From positions 3,284,001 through 3,348,000 of the forward strand of contig NZ_CP059903.1 of assembly GCF_014127485.1 (NCBI RefSeq): a stretch of 64,000 nt of DNA, given 5' to 3'. Below, in pieces: positions 47,301 to 55,970 of this stretch. Below the pieces are notes generated by a model. The model did no database searches, was not told the origin of the DNA, and was given only the letters and a program-made list of their open reading frames with translations. A program made the position numbers and the translations under genes. This stretch comes from Nocardioides dongkuii (GTDB lineage Bacteria; Actinomycetota; Actinomycetes; Propionibacteriales; Nocardioidaceae). Within the stretch, counting starts at the first letter, position 1. Each line of letters opens with the position of its first letter.

Positions 47301-47733
47301 GACGATGAACTACCTCTACGGGCTCCAGCGCGGCGAGGAGCACGAGGTCGAGCTCGACGAGGGCAAGACGCTGCTGCTCGGGCTGCAGTCGGTCAGCGAG
47401 CCCGACGAGCGCGGCTTCCGCATCGTGATGGCGCTGCTCAACGGCCAGATGCGGCCGGTCAGCGTGCGCGACAAGGGCGTCTCGTCCGACGTCGCGGCCG
47501 CCGAGAAGGCGGAGGCCGGCCAGCCGGGCCACGTCGCCGCGCCGTTCCAGGGCGTCGTGACGATCGTGGTCGCGGAGGGCGACAAGGTCGCCGCCGGCGA
47601 CACCGTCGCCACCATCGAGGCGATGAAGATGGAGGCCTCGATCACCGCCCCCGTCGAGGGCACCGTGCAGCGGCTCGCGCTCTCGGGCACCCAGGCGGTC
47701 GACGGCGGCGACCTGGTGCTGGTGCTCGGCTGA
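44335..47733 (+). CDS. pyc: Pyruvate carboxylase
   Basis: A 1132-residue four-domain enzyme: biotin carboxylase ([52 protein letters not shown]), carboxyltransferase (DTTFRDAHQSLLATRVRTKD near residue 525; AVKDMAGLLRAPAA; HLHTHDTAGG), the tetramerisation region, and the biotinyl domain with EAMKMEAS, Lys1098. It makes oxaloacetate from pyruvate. Length matches single-chain pyruvate carboxylases (about 1130-1150). ATG 44335 begins the conserved N-terminus. Confidence 0.97.
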   Translation: MFNKVLVANRGEIAVRAFRAAYEVGARTVAVFPHEDRWSEHRLKADEAYEIGERGHPVRAYLDPEAIVAVAVRAGADAVYPGYGFLSENPALAEACANAGITFVGPTSAVLELTGNKARAIAAAKAAGVPTLASVEPSTDVDALVESASALPYPLFVKAVAGGGGRGMRRVDDPKDLREAVETCMREGEAAFGDPTVFIEQAVVDPRHIEVQILADAEGNVIHLFERDCSVQRRHQKVVEIAPAPNLDPAIRDRMCADAVRFATEIGYRNAGTVEFLLDPEGNYVFIEMNPRIQVEHTVTEEVTDVDLVQSQLRIASGETLADLGLSQDSIVLRGAALQCRITTEDPANNFRPDTGVITTYRSPGGGGVRLDGGTVYTGAEVSAHFDSMLAKLTCRGRTFDKAVEKARRAVAEFRIRGVSTNIPFLQAVLDDPDFASGHVTTAFIETHPQLLQARGSGDRGSKLLTYLAEVTVNQPYGAAPVSLDPATKLPPTNLEVPAPSGSRQLLLEVGPEEFARRLRAQDRVAVTDTTFRDAHQSLLATRVRTKDLLAVAPHVARTTPELWSLEAWGGATYDVALRFLAEDPWERLAALRQAVPNICLQMLLRGRNTVGYTPYPTKVTDAFVEEAAASGLDVFRIFDALNDVEQMRPAIDAVRATGTAVAEVALCYSGDLSDPGEELYTLDYYLRLAERIVDAGAHVLAVKDMAGLLRAPAARRLVTALRSEFDLPVHLHTHDTAGGQLATLTAAIEAGVDAVDAATASMAGTTSQPPLSALVSATDHAERETGLSLAAVNALEPYWEAVRRVYAPFESGLASPTGRVYRHEIPGGQLSNLRQQAIALGLGEKFEQIEDMYAAANDILGRVPKVTPSSKVIGDLALHLVAVGADPAEFAENPQDFDVPDSVVGFLHGELGDPPGGWPEPFRTKALEGRTWKPPAEELTDEQAAGLAGEPGTANPARRRTLNELLFPGPTTSYAESCAKYGDLSVLPTMNYLYGLQRGEEHEVELDEGKTLLLGLQSVSEPDERGFRIVMALLNGQMRPVSVRDKGVSSDVAAAEKAEAGQPGHVAAPFQGVVTIVVAEGDKVAAGDTVATIEAMKMEASITAPVEGTVQRLALSGTQAVDGGDLVLVLG

Positions 47734-47753
47734 GCGCCAACAGCACGCCCGTC

Positions 47754-48905
47754 GTGACGGGCGTGGTCCTCGCGGTCGTCGGGTTCAGCAGCTCGTTCGT
47801 CGTGGTGCTCGCCGGGCTGGGCGCGGTCGGCGCGACCCCGGCCCAGGCCTCGTCCGGGCTCCTGGTGCTCTGCGCGGCGCAGGCGGTCGGCATGCTCTGG
47901 CTCAGCCTGCGCCACCGCACGCCGCTCACGCTCGCGTGGTCCACGCCGGGCGCGGCCCTGCTGCTGTCGACCGGGAGCGTCGAGGGCGGCTGGCCGGCGG
48001 CGGTGGGGGCCTTCGTGCTGACCGGCGTGCTGATCGTGCTCACCGGGCTGGTCCCGTGGCTCGGCGCGCTGGTCGCCCGGATCCCGGCGTCGCTGGCCCG
48101 CGCGATGCTGGCCGGGGTGCTGCTGCCGATCTGCCTGGAGCCCGTGACCGGACTGGTCGAGGCGCCGCTCCAGGTCGCGCCCGTCGTCCTGGCCTGGCTG
48201 GGGATGCACGTGGTCGCCCGCCGCTGGGCGGTCCCGGCCGCCCTCGCCGTCGCGCTCGCGGTCGTCGTTCTCGACGTCGCCGGGACCGGCGCGGTCGCGG
48301 CCGCCGACCTGGTGCCGACCCTCGCCTGGACGACGCCGACGTGGACCCTTCCCGCAGTCGTCGGCATCGCCGTCCCGCTGTACGTCGTCACGATGGCCTC
48401 CCAGAACGTGCCCGGCGTGGCGGTCATGTCGACCTACGGGTACGCCGTGCCGTGGCGGTCGGCGATGACGCTCACCGGCCTCGGCACCGTCCTGGCCGCG
48501 CCGCTCGGCGGTCACGCGGTCAACCTCGCGGCGATCACCGCCGCGATGGCTGCGGGGCCGATGGCGGGGGCCGACCGCGGTCGACGCTGGCTGGCGTCCG
48601 TGAGCGCTGCGGTCACCTACCTGGTGCTCGCGCTCGGCTCCGCCGCGCTCGCCGCGCTGGTCGTCGCCGCGCCGGCCCAGGTCGTCCCGGCCGCGGCCGG
48701 TCTCGCGCTCCTCGGCACCTGCGGCGCCGCGCTCGCCGGCGCGCTCGCCGACGAGGACGGGCGCGAGGCCGCGCTCGTGTGCTTCCTGGTCGCCGCGTCG
48801 GGAGTCACCGTGCTGGGCGTCGGCGCGGCGTTCTGGGCACTGCTGGTCGCGCTCGTCGTCCGGCCGCTGGTGCGCGACCGGTCCGCGCACCTCGATCCGC
48901 CCTAG
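47754..48905 (+). CDS. BenE-family benzoate/H+ symporter-like transporter
   Basis: A protein of about 383 residues with around 12 hydrophobic segments. VVLAVVGFSSSFVVVLAGLGAVGATPAQA and PLYVVTMASQNVPGVAVMSTYGY match BenE, which imports benzoate with protons; the Gly-rich LGGHAVNLAAITAAMAAGP motif is also diagnostic. No benzoate catabolic gene is adjacent, so the true substrate is open. GTG 47754 is the first standard in-frame start; CTG 47730 overlapping the pyc stop would add eight residues. Its TAG stop overlaps the convergent gene's stop. Confidence 0.85.
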   Translation: MTGVVLAVVGFSSSFVVVLAGLGAVGATPAQASSGLLVLCAAQAVGMLWLSLRHRTPLTLAWSTPGAALLLSTGSVEGGWPAAVGAFVLTGVLIVLTGLVPWLGALVARIPASLARAMLAGVLLPICLEPVTGLVEAPLQVAPVVLAWLGMHVVARRWAVPAALAVALAVVVLDVAGTGAVAAADLVPTLAWTTPTWTLPAVVGIAVPLYVVTMASQNVPGVAVMSTYGYAVPWRSAMTLTGLGTVLAAPLGGHAVNLAAITAAMAAGPMAGADRGRRWLASVSAAVTYLVLALGSAALAALVVAAPAQVVPAAAGLALLGTCGAALAGALADEDGREAALVCFLVAASGVTVLGVGAAFWALLVALVVRPLVRDRSAHLDPP

Positions 48906-50092
48906 GGGCGCTCGCGGAACCAGTCCGAGCGCAGGCCGAAGTAGGAGCGGAACGTGTCGCCGGAGACGGTCGTCGAGGCGTCCGTGCCGGACACCCGGAC
49001 CCGGTCGACCCGGCCGCCCCAGTCGCCGTTGCCGTCCCGCTCGAGCACCTCGATGCCGGTGAAGTCGCCGATCGCGGGCCAGGCGGCCTCGATGGTCGCG
49101 GCGTCCAGGGTCGTCGTCCAGGAGTGGTACGGGTTGCCCGCCCACCCGTCGTACGGGTCCTGCTTGGCGGGCAGGTAGCCGAAGGAGCCGGCGGCGGTCC
49201 AGCCGCCGTTGCTGGCGGAGAACTGCGTGAACGCCGGCTTCCCGCCCTTCTCGAGCACCTCTCCCCGGGTCGCCCGGATCGCCTCGTCGGTGGTGGGGTA
49301 CTCCTGCGCGGCGCCGGTGTACACCTGGCACTGGGCGGTGTCGCAGATCTGGTAGTGCCGGGCGAGCGGCTCGCCGCGCTCGTACGCGGCGTACGTGCGG
49401 GCGGCGACGGCCTGGGCGCGCAGCGTCTGCGGGTGCCAGGAGGACGCGATCACCTCGGACGGGACGACGCCGCGGAGGTACTGGTCGAGCGGCAGCACGT
49501 TGACCGTGTCGCGGGTGGTGCGCCCCGGTGTCGCGGACGCCGAGCGGAGCGCGCCGCGGTAGGCGACGGTGCCGGTGGGCGTCACGAGCCGGATCGGGCC
49601 GCGCGCCTGGAGCTGGGCGTCCCCGCGGAGCACGGTGAGCGTGCGCCACCCCCCGCTCCCGCCGCGCCAGGAGACCTTGCTGCGGGTCGGTGACGCGGCC
49701 GTGATCCGCCAGGTGCGTGCCTGCGGCCGGGCCCGGTCCAGGCGCACCTTCCGCCCGTTGCCGAGCGACTTCGCGACCAGGCCGGACCGGTGGCGCACCT
49801 TGAGGTCGTCGGTGGTGTCGCCCGAGATCAGCACCTTGACCGCACCCTGGGCCCGGCCCCACCGCGTGCCCGGGTAGTAGAACCGCAGGATCTGGCGGTA
49901 GGACCGGCCCTCGCGCGCCGCGCCCTCGGCGCCCCACTGCGACATCCCGTGGCCGTGGCCGTACCCGTGCCCCTGGAGGACCAGCCGGTCCTGGGCGCGG
50001 GCGGCCGCGGGGTCGGCGTACGACGTGGGGGCGGTCGCCAGGGCGAGGCCGAGCACCCCCGAGAGCAGGGCGGTCAGGACGGTGCGGCGCAT
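48902..50092 (-). CDS. Secreted SpoIID/LytB-domain protein
   Basis: A 396-residue protein with a Sec signal peptide (RRTVLTALLSGVLGLALATA, cleavage near residue 27). The SpoIID domain shows GHGYGHGHGMSQWGAEGAA (about 42-60), PLDQYLRGVVPSEVIASSW with the catalytic-type Glu, AVAARTYAAYERG and FTQFSASNGGWT. SpoIID enzymes are peptidoglycan lytic transglycosylases on denuded glycan; in non-sporing actinobacteria they are secreted wall proteins. It is convergent with benE, the two TAG stops overlapping at CTAG. Confidence 0.88.
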   Translation of the reverse strand: MRRTVLTALLSGVLGLALATAPTSYADPAAARAQDRLVLQGHGYGHGHGMSQWGAEGAAREGRSYRQILRFYYPGTRWGRAQGAVKVLISGDTTDDLKVRHRSGLVAKSLGNGRKVRLDRARPQARTWRITAASPTRSKVSWRGGSGGWRTLTVLRGDAQLQARGPIRLVTPTGTVAYRGALRSASATPGRTTRDTVNVLPLDQYLRGVVPSEVIASSWHPQTLRAQAVAARTYAAYERGEPLARHYQICDTAQCQVYTGAAQEYPTTDEAIRATRGEVLEKGGKPAFTQFSASNGGWTAAGSFGYLPAKQDPYDGWAGNPYHSWTTTLDAATIEAAWPAIGDFTGIEVLERDGNGDWGGRVDRVRVSGTDASTTVSGDTFRSYFGLRSDWFRERP

Positions 50093-50101
50093 CGGATCAG
50101 G

Positions 50102-51634
50102 CTAGCCGTTGTACGAAGGCTGCGACTGGGCGTTGAAGCGACCCATCCGCACCTTCATCGCGCTGGCGATCCGCTTGTCCTTCATCCGGAAGACCTCGAG
50201 CCCGCGGGTGATGTCGTTGCTGTAGATCCGGCCGTTGTACCAGTAGGTCGACCACGCCCCGCCGAGCACCAGCTCGGTCTCCGAGATCGCGCCGCGGTCC
50301 CAGTGCGCGATCTCCTGCGGGTTCGCCGAGTCGGTGAAGTCGAAGACCGAGAAGCCGCCCTGGTACCAGGCCTGCACCATGATGTCGCGGCCCTTGACAG
50401 GGATCAGCGAGCCGTTGTGGGCCACGCAGTTCTCGGTGGACCCCTGGGTGCGCGGGATCTTGTAGTAGCTGCGGAACTCCAGGTCGCGACCCACGATGTC
50501 GTAGATCCCGTCCGCGCCGCGGGTGCTGCCGACGAGCGGGTTGCAGGTCGGCAGCGAGCCGCCGCCCAGCTCGTCGGTGAAGACCACCTTGGTGCCGCGG
50601 TTGTTGAAGGTCGCGGAGTGCCAGAAGGCGAAGTTGACGTCGTCCGTGACCCGCTCGATGACGCGGGGCTTCGCACGCTTCGCGATGTCGAGGAGGATGC
50701 CGTCGCCCATGCAGGCGCCCGCGGCCAGGTCCTTGGCGGGGTACGCCGTGAGGTCGTGGCAGCCGCTCGTCTCGCTGATGCCGAGCATCGGGACGCCGGA
50801 GCCGGGGTTGCCGCCGTCGGGGAAGAGCACCGGCCGGGACACCACCCGGGCCCGGGCGGGCCTGCGGACCGGCACCTTCACCACGCTGATCCGGTCGTGC
50901 GGCGGCCGGCAGTCGGGGGTGTCCTGGCTGGGGCCGTAGGAGGAGACGTAGACGAACACCTTCCGCCCGTTCCGCGACGGCGCGAGGGTGTGGGTGTGCG
51001 AGCCGCAGTCGGTCTCGACCGCCGCGACGTACCGCGGCCGGCGGGGGTTGCTGATGTCGAAGACCCGCAGCCCCTCCCACGACGACTTCTTCGTCGCCTC
51101 CTGCGGGGTGCTCCGGCAGCTGGCGTCGCTGCGGCTGGAGTCCACGCTGAGGACCAGCAGGTTCCGGTGCACCGAGATGTCGTTCTGGCCGCCGGGGCAG
51201 ACGACCTGGGCGGCCCGCTTCGGCTTCCCCGGCTTGCGGATGTCGTAGACGGTGAACCCGTTGTAGTTGCCGCCGTAGGCGTAGCGGCCCTGGAAGGCGA
51301 GGTCGGTGCCGTACGCGTCGTCGGCGGCGAACGCTCCGGTGCGGGGCTTCCGCGCCACCCGCGTGATGTTGCGCGACCGGTCGACGTCGCCCGGGGCGGC
51401 GGCCGCCCGGAGCCCCTCCAGCTCGGCCCAGTCCTGGCCGGGCAGCAGGCACCGGCCGAGGAAGTTGTCCCCGGCGGCCTCGAGGGCGGCCCGCTCGGCG
51501 GGGGTGCAGGGGCCTGGCCCGGTGGTCGTGCGCTCACCGGACGCCACGCCCGGGAGCAGCGCGACGCCCAGCCCGACGGTGAGGGCGGCGGTCGCGGCGG
51601 CGAGGAGTGCGCGGGTGCGCGTCGACGTGGTCAC
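50102..51634 (-). CDS. Secreted LVIVD-repeat (beta-propeller) protein
   Basis: A 510-residue protein with a signal peptide (RALLAAATAALTVGLGVALLPGVASG, cleavage near residue 35). It carries repeated blades with VYDIRKPGKPK, VFDISNPRRPRYVAAVET, VFDFTDSANPQEIAHWD and LEVFRMKDK, the LVIVD repeat pattern of secreted propellers. The function is unknown. GTG 51634 is preferred over the upstream TTG 51643. The last blade ends at the C-terminus. It is 9 bases upstream of the SpoIID gene in the same direction. Confidence 0.85.
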   Translation of the reverse strand: MTTSTRTRALLAAATAALTVGLGVALLPGVASGERTTTGPGPCTPAERAALEAAGDNFLGRCLLPGQDWAELEGLRAAAAPGDVDRSRNITRVARKPRTGAFAADDAYGTDLAFQGRYAYGGNYNGFTVYDIRKPGKPKRAAQVVCPGGQNDISVHRNLLVLSVDSSRSDASCRSTPQEATKKSSWEGLRVFDISNPRRPRYVAAVETDCGSHTHTLAPSRNGRKVFVYVSSYGPSQDTPDCRPPHDRISVVKVPVRRPARARVVSRPVLFPDGGNPGSGVPMLGISETSGCHDLTAYPAKDLAAGACMGDGILLDIAKRAKPRVIERVTDDVNFAFWHSATFNNRGTKVVFTDELGGGSLPTCNPLVGSTRGADGIYDIVGRDLEFRSYYKIPRTQGSTENCVAHNGSLIPVKGRDIMVQAWYQGGFSVFDFTDSANPQEIAHWDRGAISETELVLGGAWSTYWYNGRIYSNDITRGLEVFRMKDKRIASAMKVRMGRFNAQSQPSYNG

Positions 51635-51705
51635 GACGCTCAACCTAGTGGTCCGGGTGAGGCCTGCGCCACAGTCGTCATCAGCTGGCGTGATGTGCTG
51701 GGCAG

Positions 51706-52449
51706 GTGCGTCCCTCCCGTCTCGCTGCGCTGCTCCTGTCCTGCGTGCTCGTGCTGCCCACCGGCTGCGGCGGGGACGCCCGGACCGAGCCGCCCGCGGA
51801 GCACGAGCACCTGCCCGGGGAGGCCGACCACACCCACGACGCCCCCTCCTCCGCGGCTCCCTCCGCGGCGGTCCCCGAGGCGGACGTCCCCCAGGTGCAG
51901 CCCGGCGGACCCGGCGAGCCGGCCACCACGCTGGCCCCCGACGAGGTCCTGGCCCCGCCGCCGTGGAACCACGACGACGTCTCCTACCTGCAGATGATGA
52001 TCCCGCACCACGGGCAGGCCCTCGACCTGACCGAGCTCGCCGAGACCCGCGCGGCCGACCCGCGGGTACGGTCGCTCGCGGGCCGCATCGAGGCCGCGCA
52101 GGGGCCGGAGATCTGGGTGATGGCCGGCTGGCTCGCCGAGCGGCGCATCGACGTACCGTCGCCGCAGGAGGACCCGCACGACTACGACCACAGCGAGCAC
52201 GGCCACCACCCGATGGTCGGGCTGCTCAGCGACGAGGAGCTGGCCGAGCTCGCCGCGGCGTCCGGGACGGCGTTCGACCGGCTCTTCCTCGAGGGCATGG
52301 TCCGCCACCACCGCGGCGCGGTCGAGATGGCCGACGACGTGCTCGCCACTGGCATCGACCCGCGGGTCGCCGAGATCGCCGCCGACGTCCGCGTCGGCCA
52401 GGGCGTCGAGATCGACCGGATGCAGCGAATCCTGGCCTCGCTGCGCTGA
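51706..52449 (+). CDS. DUF305-domain lipoprotein
   Basis: A 247-residue protein with a lipoprotein signal peptide (lipobox LPTGC, Cys about 21) and a His/Pro-rich spacer (HEHLPGEADHTHD). The DUF305 (ferritin-like helical) domain follows: YLQMMIPHHGQALDLTELA (about 98-116) and LEGMVRHHRGAVEMADDVL (about 200-218), with the paired HH motifs characteristic of the family. DUF305 proteins are linked to copper handling. It is divergent from the LVIVD gene. Confidence 0.88.
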   Translation: MRPSRLAALLLSCVLVLPTGCGGDARTEPPAEHEHLPGEADHTHDAPSSAAPSAAVPEADVPQVQPGGPGEPATTLAPDEVLAPPPWNHDDVSYLQMMIPHHGQALDLTELAETRAADPRVRSLAGRIEAAQGPEIWVMAGWLAERRIDVPSPQEDPHDYDHSEHGHHPMVGLLSDEELAELAAASGTAFDRLFLEGMVRHHRGAVEMADDVLATGIDPRVAEIAADVRVGQGVEIDRMQRILASLR

Positions 52450-52468
52450 GTCCGCTCTACGCTGCGGC

Positions 52469-53092
52469 ATGGTCTGGATCCTCACGGCGCGACGCGACCG
52501 GCGGCTGGTCGCCGCCGAGCAGGAGCGCGTACGACGACGCATGGCGCGCGAGGACGTGACCACGCTCGGTGAGCAGGTCGCCGACCTGCACGTCGAGACC
52601 CTGACCACCACCCTCGACGAGGCGATGCGCGCCGACTACCAGGCCGCGCTGGACGCCTACGAGGAGGCGAAGTCCGTCCTGACGCTCGCCGACGAGGGGA
52701 GGGACGACGGCGCCCTCGGGACGCTGCTGGACGAGGGCCGGTTCCGCGTCGCCCGCGTGCTCGCGCGACGTGACGGCGAGCCGCTGCCGGCGCGCCGCGA
52801 CCCGTGCTTCTTCGACCCGCGCCACGGTCCGGCGGTCACGGACCTGCCGTGGACGCCGTCCGGCGGTGTGGAGCGGTCGGTGCCGGTGTGCCGGACCGAC
52901 GAGGTGCGGCTGACCACCGGGATGCTGCCGCAGGTGCGGATGGTGGCCGTCGGTGACCGGCTCGTGCCGTGGTGGGCGGTGGGCGACCAGGGCCGGTCGC
53001 TCGACGGGCGCCGCAGGTCGGACCGCCGGCAGCGGCACGCCGAGGCGCAGGCCACGATCAACCAGGGCAGCTCGCCGGGGTTCCTCACCTAG
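52469..53092 (+). CDS. Soluble relative of the unknown paralogue family
   Basis: A 207-residue protein with no membrane helix. It has a coiled-coil-like helical N-terminus (RRRMAREDVTTLGEQVADLHVETL) and then the domain seen in members A and C: ALDAYEEAKSVLTLADEG, VARVLARRDGEPLPARRD, CFFDPRHGPAV and SVPVCRTDEV. Here the second Cys of the C-x2-C pair is replaced by Asp. It ends with an Arg-rich tail. It lies about 10 kb from the trio, next to a DUF305 lipoprotein gene. Confidence 0.7.
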   Translation: MVWILTARRDRRLVAAEQERVRRRMAREDVTTLGEQVADLHVETLTTTLDEAMRADYQAALDAYEEAKSVLTLADEGRDDGALGTLLDEGRFRVARVLARRDGEPLPARRDPCFFDPRHGPAVTDLPWTPSGGVERSVPVCRTDEVRLTTGMLPQVRMVAVGDRLVPWWAVGDQGRSLDGRRRSDRRQRHAEAQATINQGSSPGFLT

Positions 53093-54486
53093 AAGCGGTG
53101 CAGCCTCCGGGCGGCCTCGGCGATCGAGCCGCTCATCGACGGGTAGACCGTGAACGCCTGGGCGAGCTGGTCGGCGGTGAGCGACTCCGCGACCGCGACC
53201 GAGACCGGGTGGATCAGCTCGCTGGCGCGCGGCCCGACGACCACGCCGCCGACGACGATGCCGGTGCCGGGGCGGCAGAAGAGCTTCACGAACCCGTCGC
53301 GGACGCCCTGCATCTTGGCCCGCGGGTTGCCCGAGAGCGGGAGCGAGACGACCTCGGCCTGCATCTCGCCGGCGTCGACGGCCTGCTGCGACCAGCCGAC
53401 GGTGGCGATCTCCGGGGCGGTGAAGACGTTGGAGGAGACCTTCTTGAGGTCCAGCGGGTGCACGGTGTCGCCGAGGAAGTGCCACATCGCGATCCGGCCC
53501 TGCATCGCCGCGACCGAGGCCAGCATCAGCACGCCGGTGCAGTCGCCGGCGGAGTAGACGCCGCGCGCCGACGTACGCGAGACGCGGTCGACGTTGACGA
53601 ACCCGCCGTCCTTGAGCACGACGCCCGCCTCCTCGAGGCCGATGTCGGCGGTGTTCGGCACCGAGCCGAGCGCGAGGATGCAGTGGGACGCCTCGATGGT
53701 GCGGCCGTCGGTGAGCGTCACGGTGACGATGTCGCCGTCGCGGGTCACCGACTCCATCCGCGACTTCGACAGCACGGTCATGCCGCGCCGCTTGAGGACC
53801 TCCTCGAGCACGGTCGCCGCGTCGGCGTCCTCGCCGGGCAGCACCCGGTCGCGCGAGGAGACCAGGGTGACGGGGATGCCGAGGTTCATGTAGGCGCTGG
53901 CGAACTCCGCGCCCGTCACGCCGGACCCGACCACGACCAGCTCGGTCGGCACCTCGGTGAGGTCGTAGACCTGCTCCCAGGTGAGGATCCGCTCGCCGTC
54001 GGGCTGCGCGGTGGGCAGGGTGCGCGGCGCGGCGCCGGTGGCCACCAGGACGGCGTCCGCCTCGAGGGTCTCCTCGCCGCCGTCGGGCAGCGCCGCGACC
54101 ACCCGGCCGGGCCCGTCGAGGCGGCCGCGGCCGGGGAGGATGCGGACGCCGTCGCGGACCAGCCGGCGGCCGATATCGGAGGACTGGTCGGCCGCGAGCT
54201 GCTTGACCCGCGCGTTGACCCGGGCGAGGTCGACGCGGATCGTCTCCGCCGCGTCGCCCTCGTGGTCCTGGAAGGCCACGCCGAGCTCGGCGGCGCCGGA
54301 CAGCTCGCTCATCACCTCGGCGGTGGCGATCAGCGTCTTGCTGGGCACGCAGTCGGTGAGGACCGCGGAGCCCCCGACGCCGTCGGAGTCGACGATCGTC
54401 ACCTCCGCGCCGAGCTGGGCGGCGACGTGGGCGGCCTCGTACCCGCCCGGACCGCCGCCGATGATGACCACACGGTCGCTGCTCAT
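53089..54486 (-). CDS. lpdA: NAD(P)H-quinone reductase LpdA (Rv3303c-like flavoprotein)
   Basis: A 465-residue flavoprotein of the disulfide reductase fold. FAD motif GGGPGGYEAA (10-19); the redox region is GGSAVLTDCVPSK with Cys46 present but Ala41 where the partner Cys would be, so no active disulfide. The C-terminal interface motif VYPSMSGS lacks the usual His-Glu pair. Both losses match mycobacterial LpdA (Rv3303c), a quinone reductase, not lipoamide dehydrogenase. It lies 13 bases from the true Lpd gene in tandem. Confidence 0.92.
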   Translation of the reverse strand: MSSDRVVIIGGGPGGYEAAHVAAQLGAEVTIVDSDGVGGSAVLTDCVPSKTLIATAEVMSELSGAAELGVAFQDHEGDAAETIRVDLARVNARVKQLAADQSSDIGRRLVRDGVRILPGRGRLDGPGRVVAALPDGGEETLEADAVLVATGAAPRTLPTAQPDGERILTWEQVYDLTEVPTELVVVGSGVTGAEFASAYMNLGIPVTLVSSRDRVLPGEDADAATVLEEVLKRRGMTVLSKSRMESVTRDGDIVTVTLTDGRTIEASHCILALGSVPNTADIGLEEAGVVLKDGGFVNVDRVSRTSARGVYSAGDCTGVLMLASVAAMQGRIAMWHFLGDTVHPLDLKKVSSNVFTAPEIATVGWSQQAVDAGEMQAEVVSLPLSGNPRAKMQGVRDGFVKLFCRPGTGIVVGGVVVGPRASELIHPVSVAVAESLTADQLAQAFTVYPSMSGSIAEAARRLHRF

Positions 54487-54499
54487 CGAGTCGCCCGGC

Positions 54500-55900
54500 T
54501 CAGAGGTTGATCATGTGGCCGGCGATGCCCTCGACGGCCTCCTTGACGGCCTCCGAGAGCGTCGGGTGCGCGAAGACGTTGCGGGCGACCTCGTCTGCGG
54601 TGAGGTCCCACTGCTGGGCCAGCGTCAGCGCCGGGAGCAGCTCGGTGACCTCGGGGCCGATCATGTGGGCGCCGATGATCTCGTTGTGCGCGGCGTCGGC
54701 GACGATCTTCACGAAGCCCACGCCCTCGGCCATGCCGCGGGCCTTGCCGTTGGCCGAGAACGGGAACTGCGCGACCTTGACGTCGTACCCCTTCTCCTCG
54801 GCCTGCGCCTGGGTGTAGCCGAAGGACGCGATCTGCGGCTGGCAGAACGTCGCCCGCGGGATCATGTCGAAGTTGATCTCGATGGTCTCCGCGCCCGCGA
54901 TCGTCTCCGCCGCCACGACGCCCATCGCCTCCGCGGTGTGGGCGAGCATCAGCTTGCCGGTGACGTCGCCGATCGCGTACACGCCGTCGACGTTGGTGCG
55001 GCCGCGCTCGTCGACCGCGATCGCCCCGCGCTCGGTCAGCTCCACGCCCGCCTGGTCCAGGCCGTAGCCCTCGACGCGCGGGGCGAACCCGAAGGCGGCC
55101 AGCATCTTGTCGGCCTCGAGCACCTGCGAGTCGCCGCCGTCGGCGGGGCTCACGGTGACCTTGACGCCGCTGCCGGTGTCCTCGACGTTCTCGACCTTGG
55201 TGGAGAGCAGCACCTTCACGCCGAGCTTCTTGTACTGCTTGAGCAGCTCCTTGGACACGTCGGCGTCCTCGGTGGGCACCATCCGGTCGAGGAACTCCAC
55301 GATGGTGACGTCGACGCCGAAGTTCGTCATCACGTAGGCGAACTCCACGCCGATCGCGCCCGAGCCGCCGATGATGATCGAGCCCGGCAGCTCCTCGTCG
55401 AGGATCTGCTCCTCGTAGGTGACGACGTTCGCGCTCTTCTCCATGCCCGGCAGCATCCGCACCCGCGCGCCGGTGGCGATGATGACGTCGTCGGCGGTGT
55501 ACGACGTGGCGCCGCCGTCCTTGTCCTTGACCTCGACGGTCTTGGCGCCGGTGAACGTGCCCCAGCCGTCGATCTCGGTGATCTTGTTCTTCTTCATCAG
55601 GTAGTGCACGCCCTTGGCGCTGGCCTCGGCCACCTTGCGGCTGCGCTGGTGGGTCGGGCCGAAGGCCATCGTGGCGTCGCCCTCGATCCCGAAGGTCTTC
55701 TTCTCGTGCGTGATGATGTGCGCGATCTCGGCGTTGCGCAGCAGCGCCTTCGACGGGATGCACCCGACGTTGAGGCAGACCCCGCCCCAGTACTTCTCCT
55801 CCACGATCCCGACGCTCTTGCCGAGCTGGGCAGCGCGGATGGCGGCGACGTAGCCACCGGGGCCGGCGCCGAGGACGAGGACATCGAAGTGGGTGCTCAC
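54500..55900 (-). CDS. lpd: Dihydrolipoyl dehydrogenase
   Basis: A 466-residue flavoprotein: FAD motif [10 protein letters not shown] (11-20), active disulfide Cys42-Cys47 ([13 protein letters not shown]), NAD motif [20 protein letters not shown], and the C-terminal catalytic His-Glu in [15 protein letters not shown]. It reoxidises lipoamide of pyruvate and 2-oxoglutarate dehydrogenases. GTG 55900 starts the fold. It lies directly upstream of lpdA on the same strand, probably by an old duplication and divergence. Confidence 0.95.
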   Translation of the reverse strand: MSTHFDVLVLGAGPGGYVAAIRAAQLGKSVGIVEEKYWGGVCLNVGCIPSKALLRNAEIAHIITHEKKTFGIEGDATMAFGPTHQRSRKVAEASAKGVHYLMKKNKITEIDGWGTFTGAKTVEVKDKDGGATSYTADDVIIATGARVRMLPGMEKSANVVTYEEQILDEELPGSIIIGGSGAIGVEFAYVMTNFGVDVTIVEFLDRMVPTEDADVSKELLKQYKKLGVKVLLSTKVENVEDTGSGVKVTVSPADGGDSQVLEADKMLAAFGFAPRVEGYGLDQAGVELTERGAIAVDERGRTNVDGVYAIGDVTGKLMLAHTAEAMGVVAAETIAGAETIEINFDMIPRATFCQPQIASFGYTQAQAEEKGYDVKVAQFPFSANGKARGMAEGVGFVKIVADAAHNEIIGAHMIGPEVTELLPALTLAQQWDLTADEVARNVFAHPTLSEAVKEAVEGIAGHMINL

Positions 55901-55970
55901 GGCAGTCAGCCTAGGACCGTCGTACAGGTCACCCCAAGCCGGACCGGGTTCCACCAGTAGCCTGCTCCCC

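Noticed and set aside
44176..47532. Antisense open frame of about 1118 codons opposite pyc
   Set aside because: Same cause; no start context, no conserved motif, fully covered by a well-supported gene.
44445..48905. A 1486-codon open frame running through pyc into the BenE-like gene
   Set aside because: It is an out-of-frame shadow over pyc with Arg/Pro/Ala-rich sequence and no domain; only its last third, in the true benE frame, is coding.
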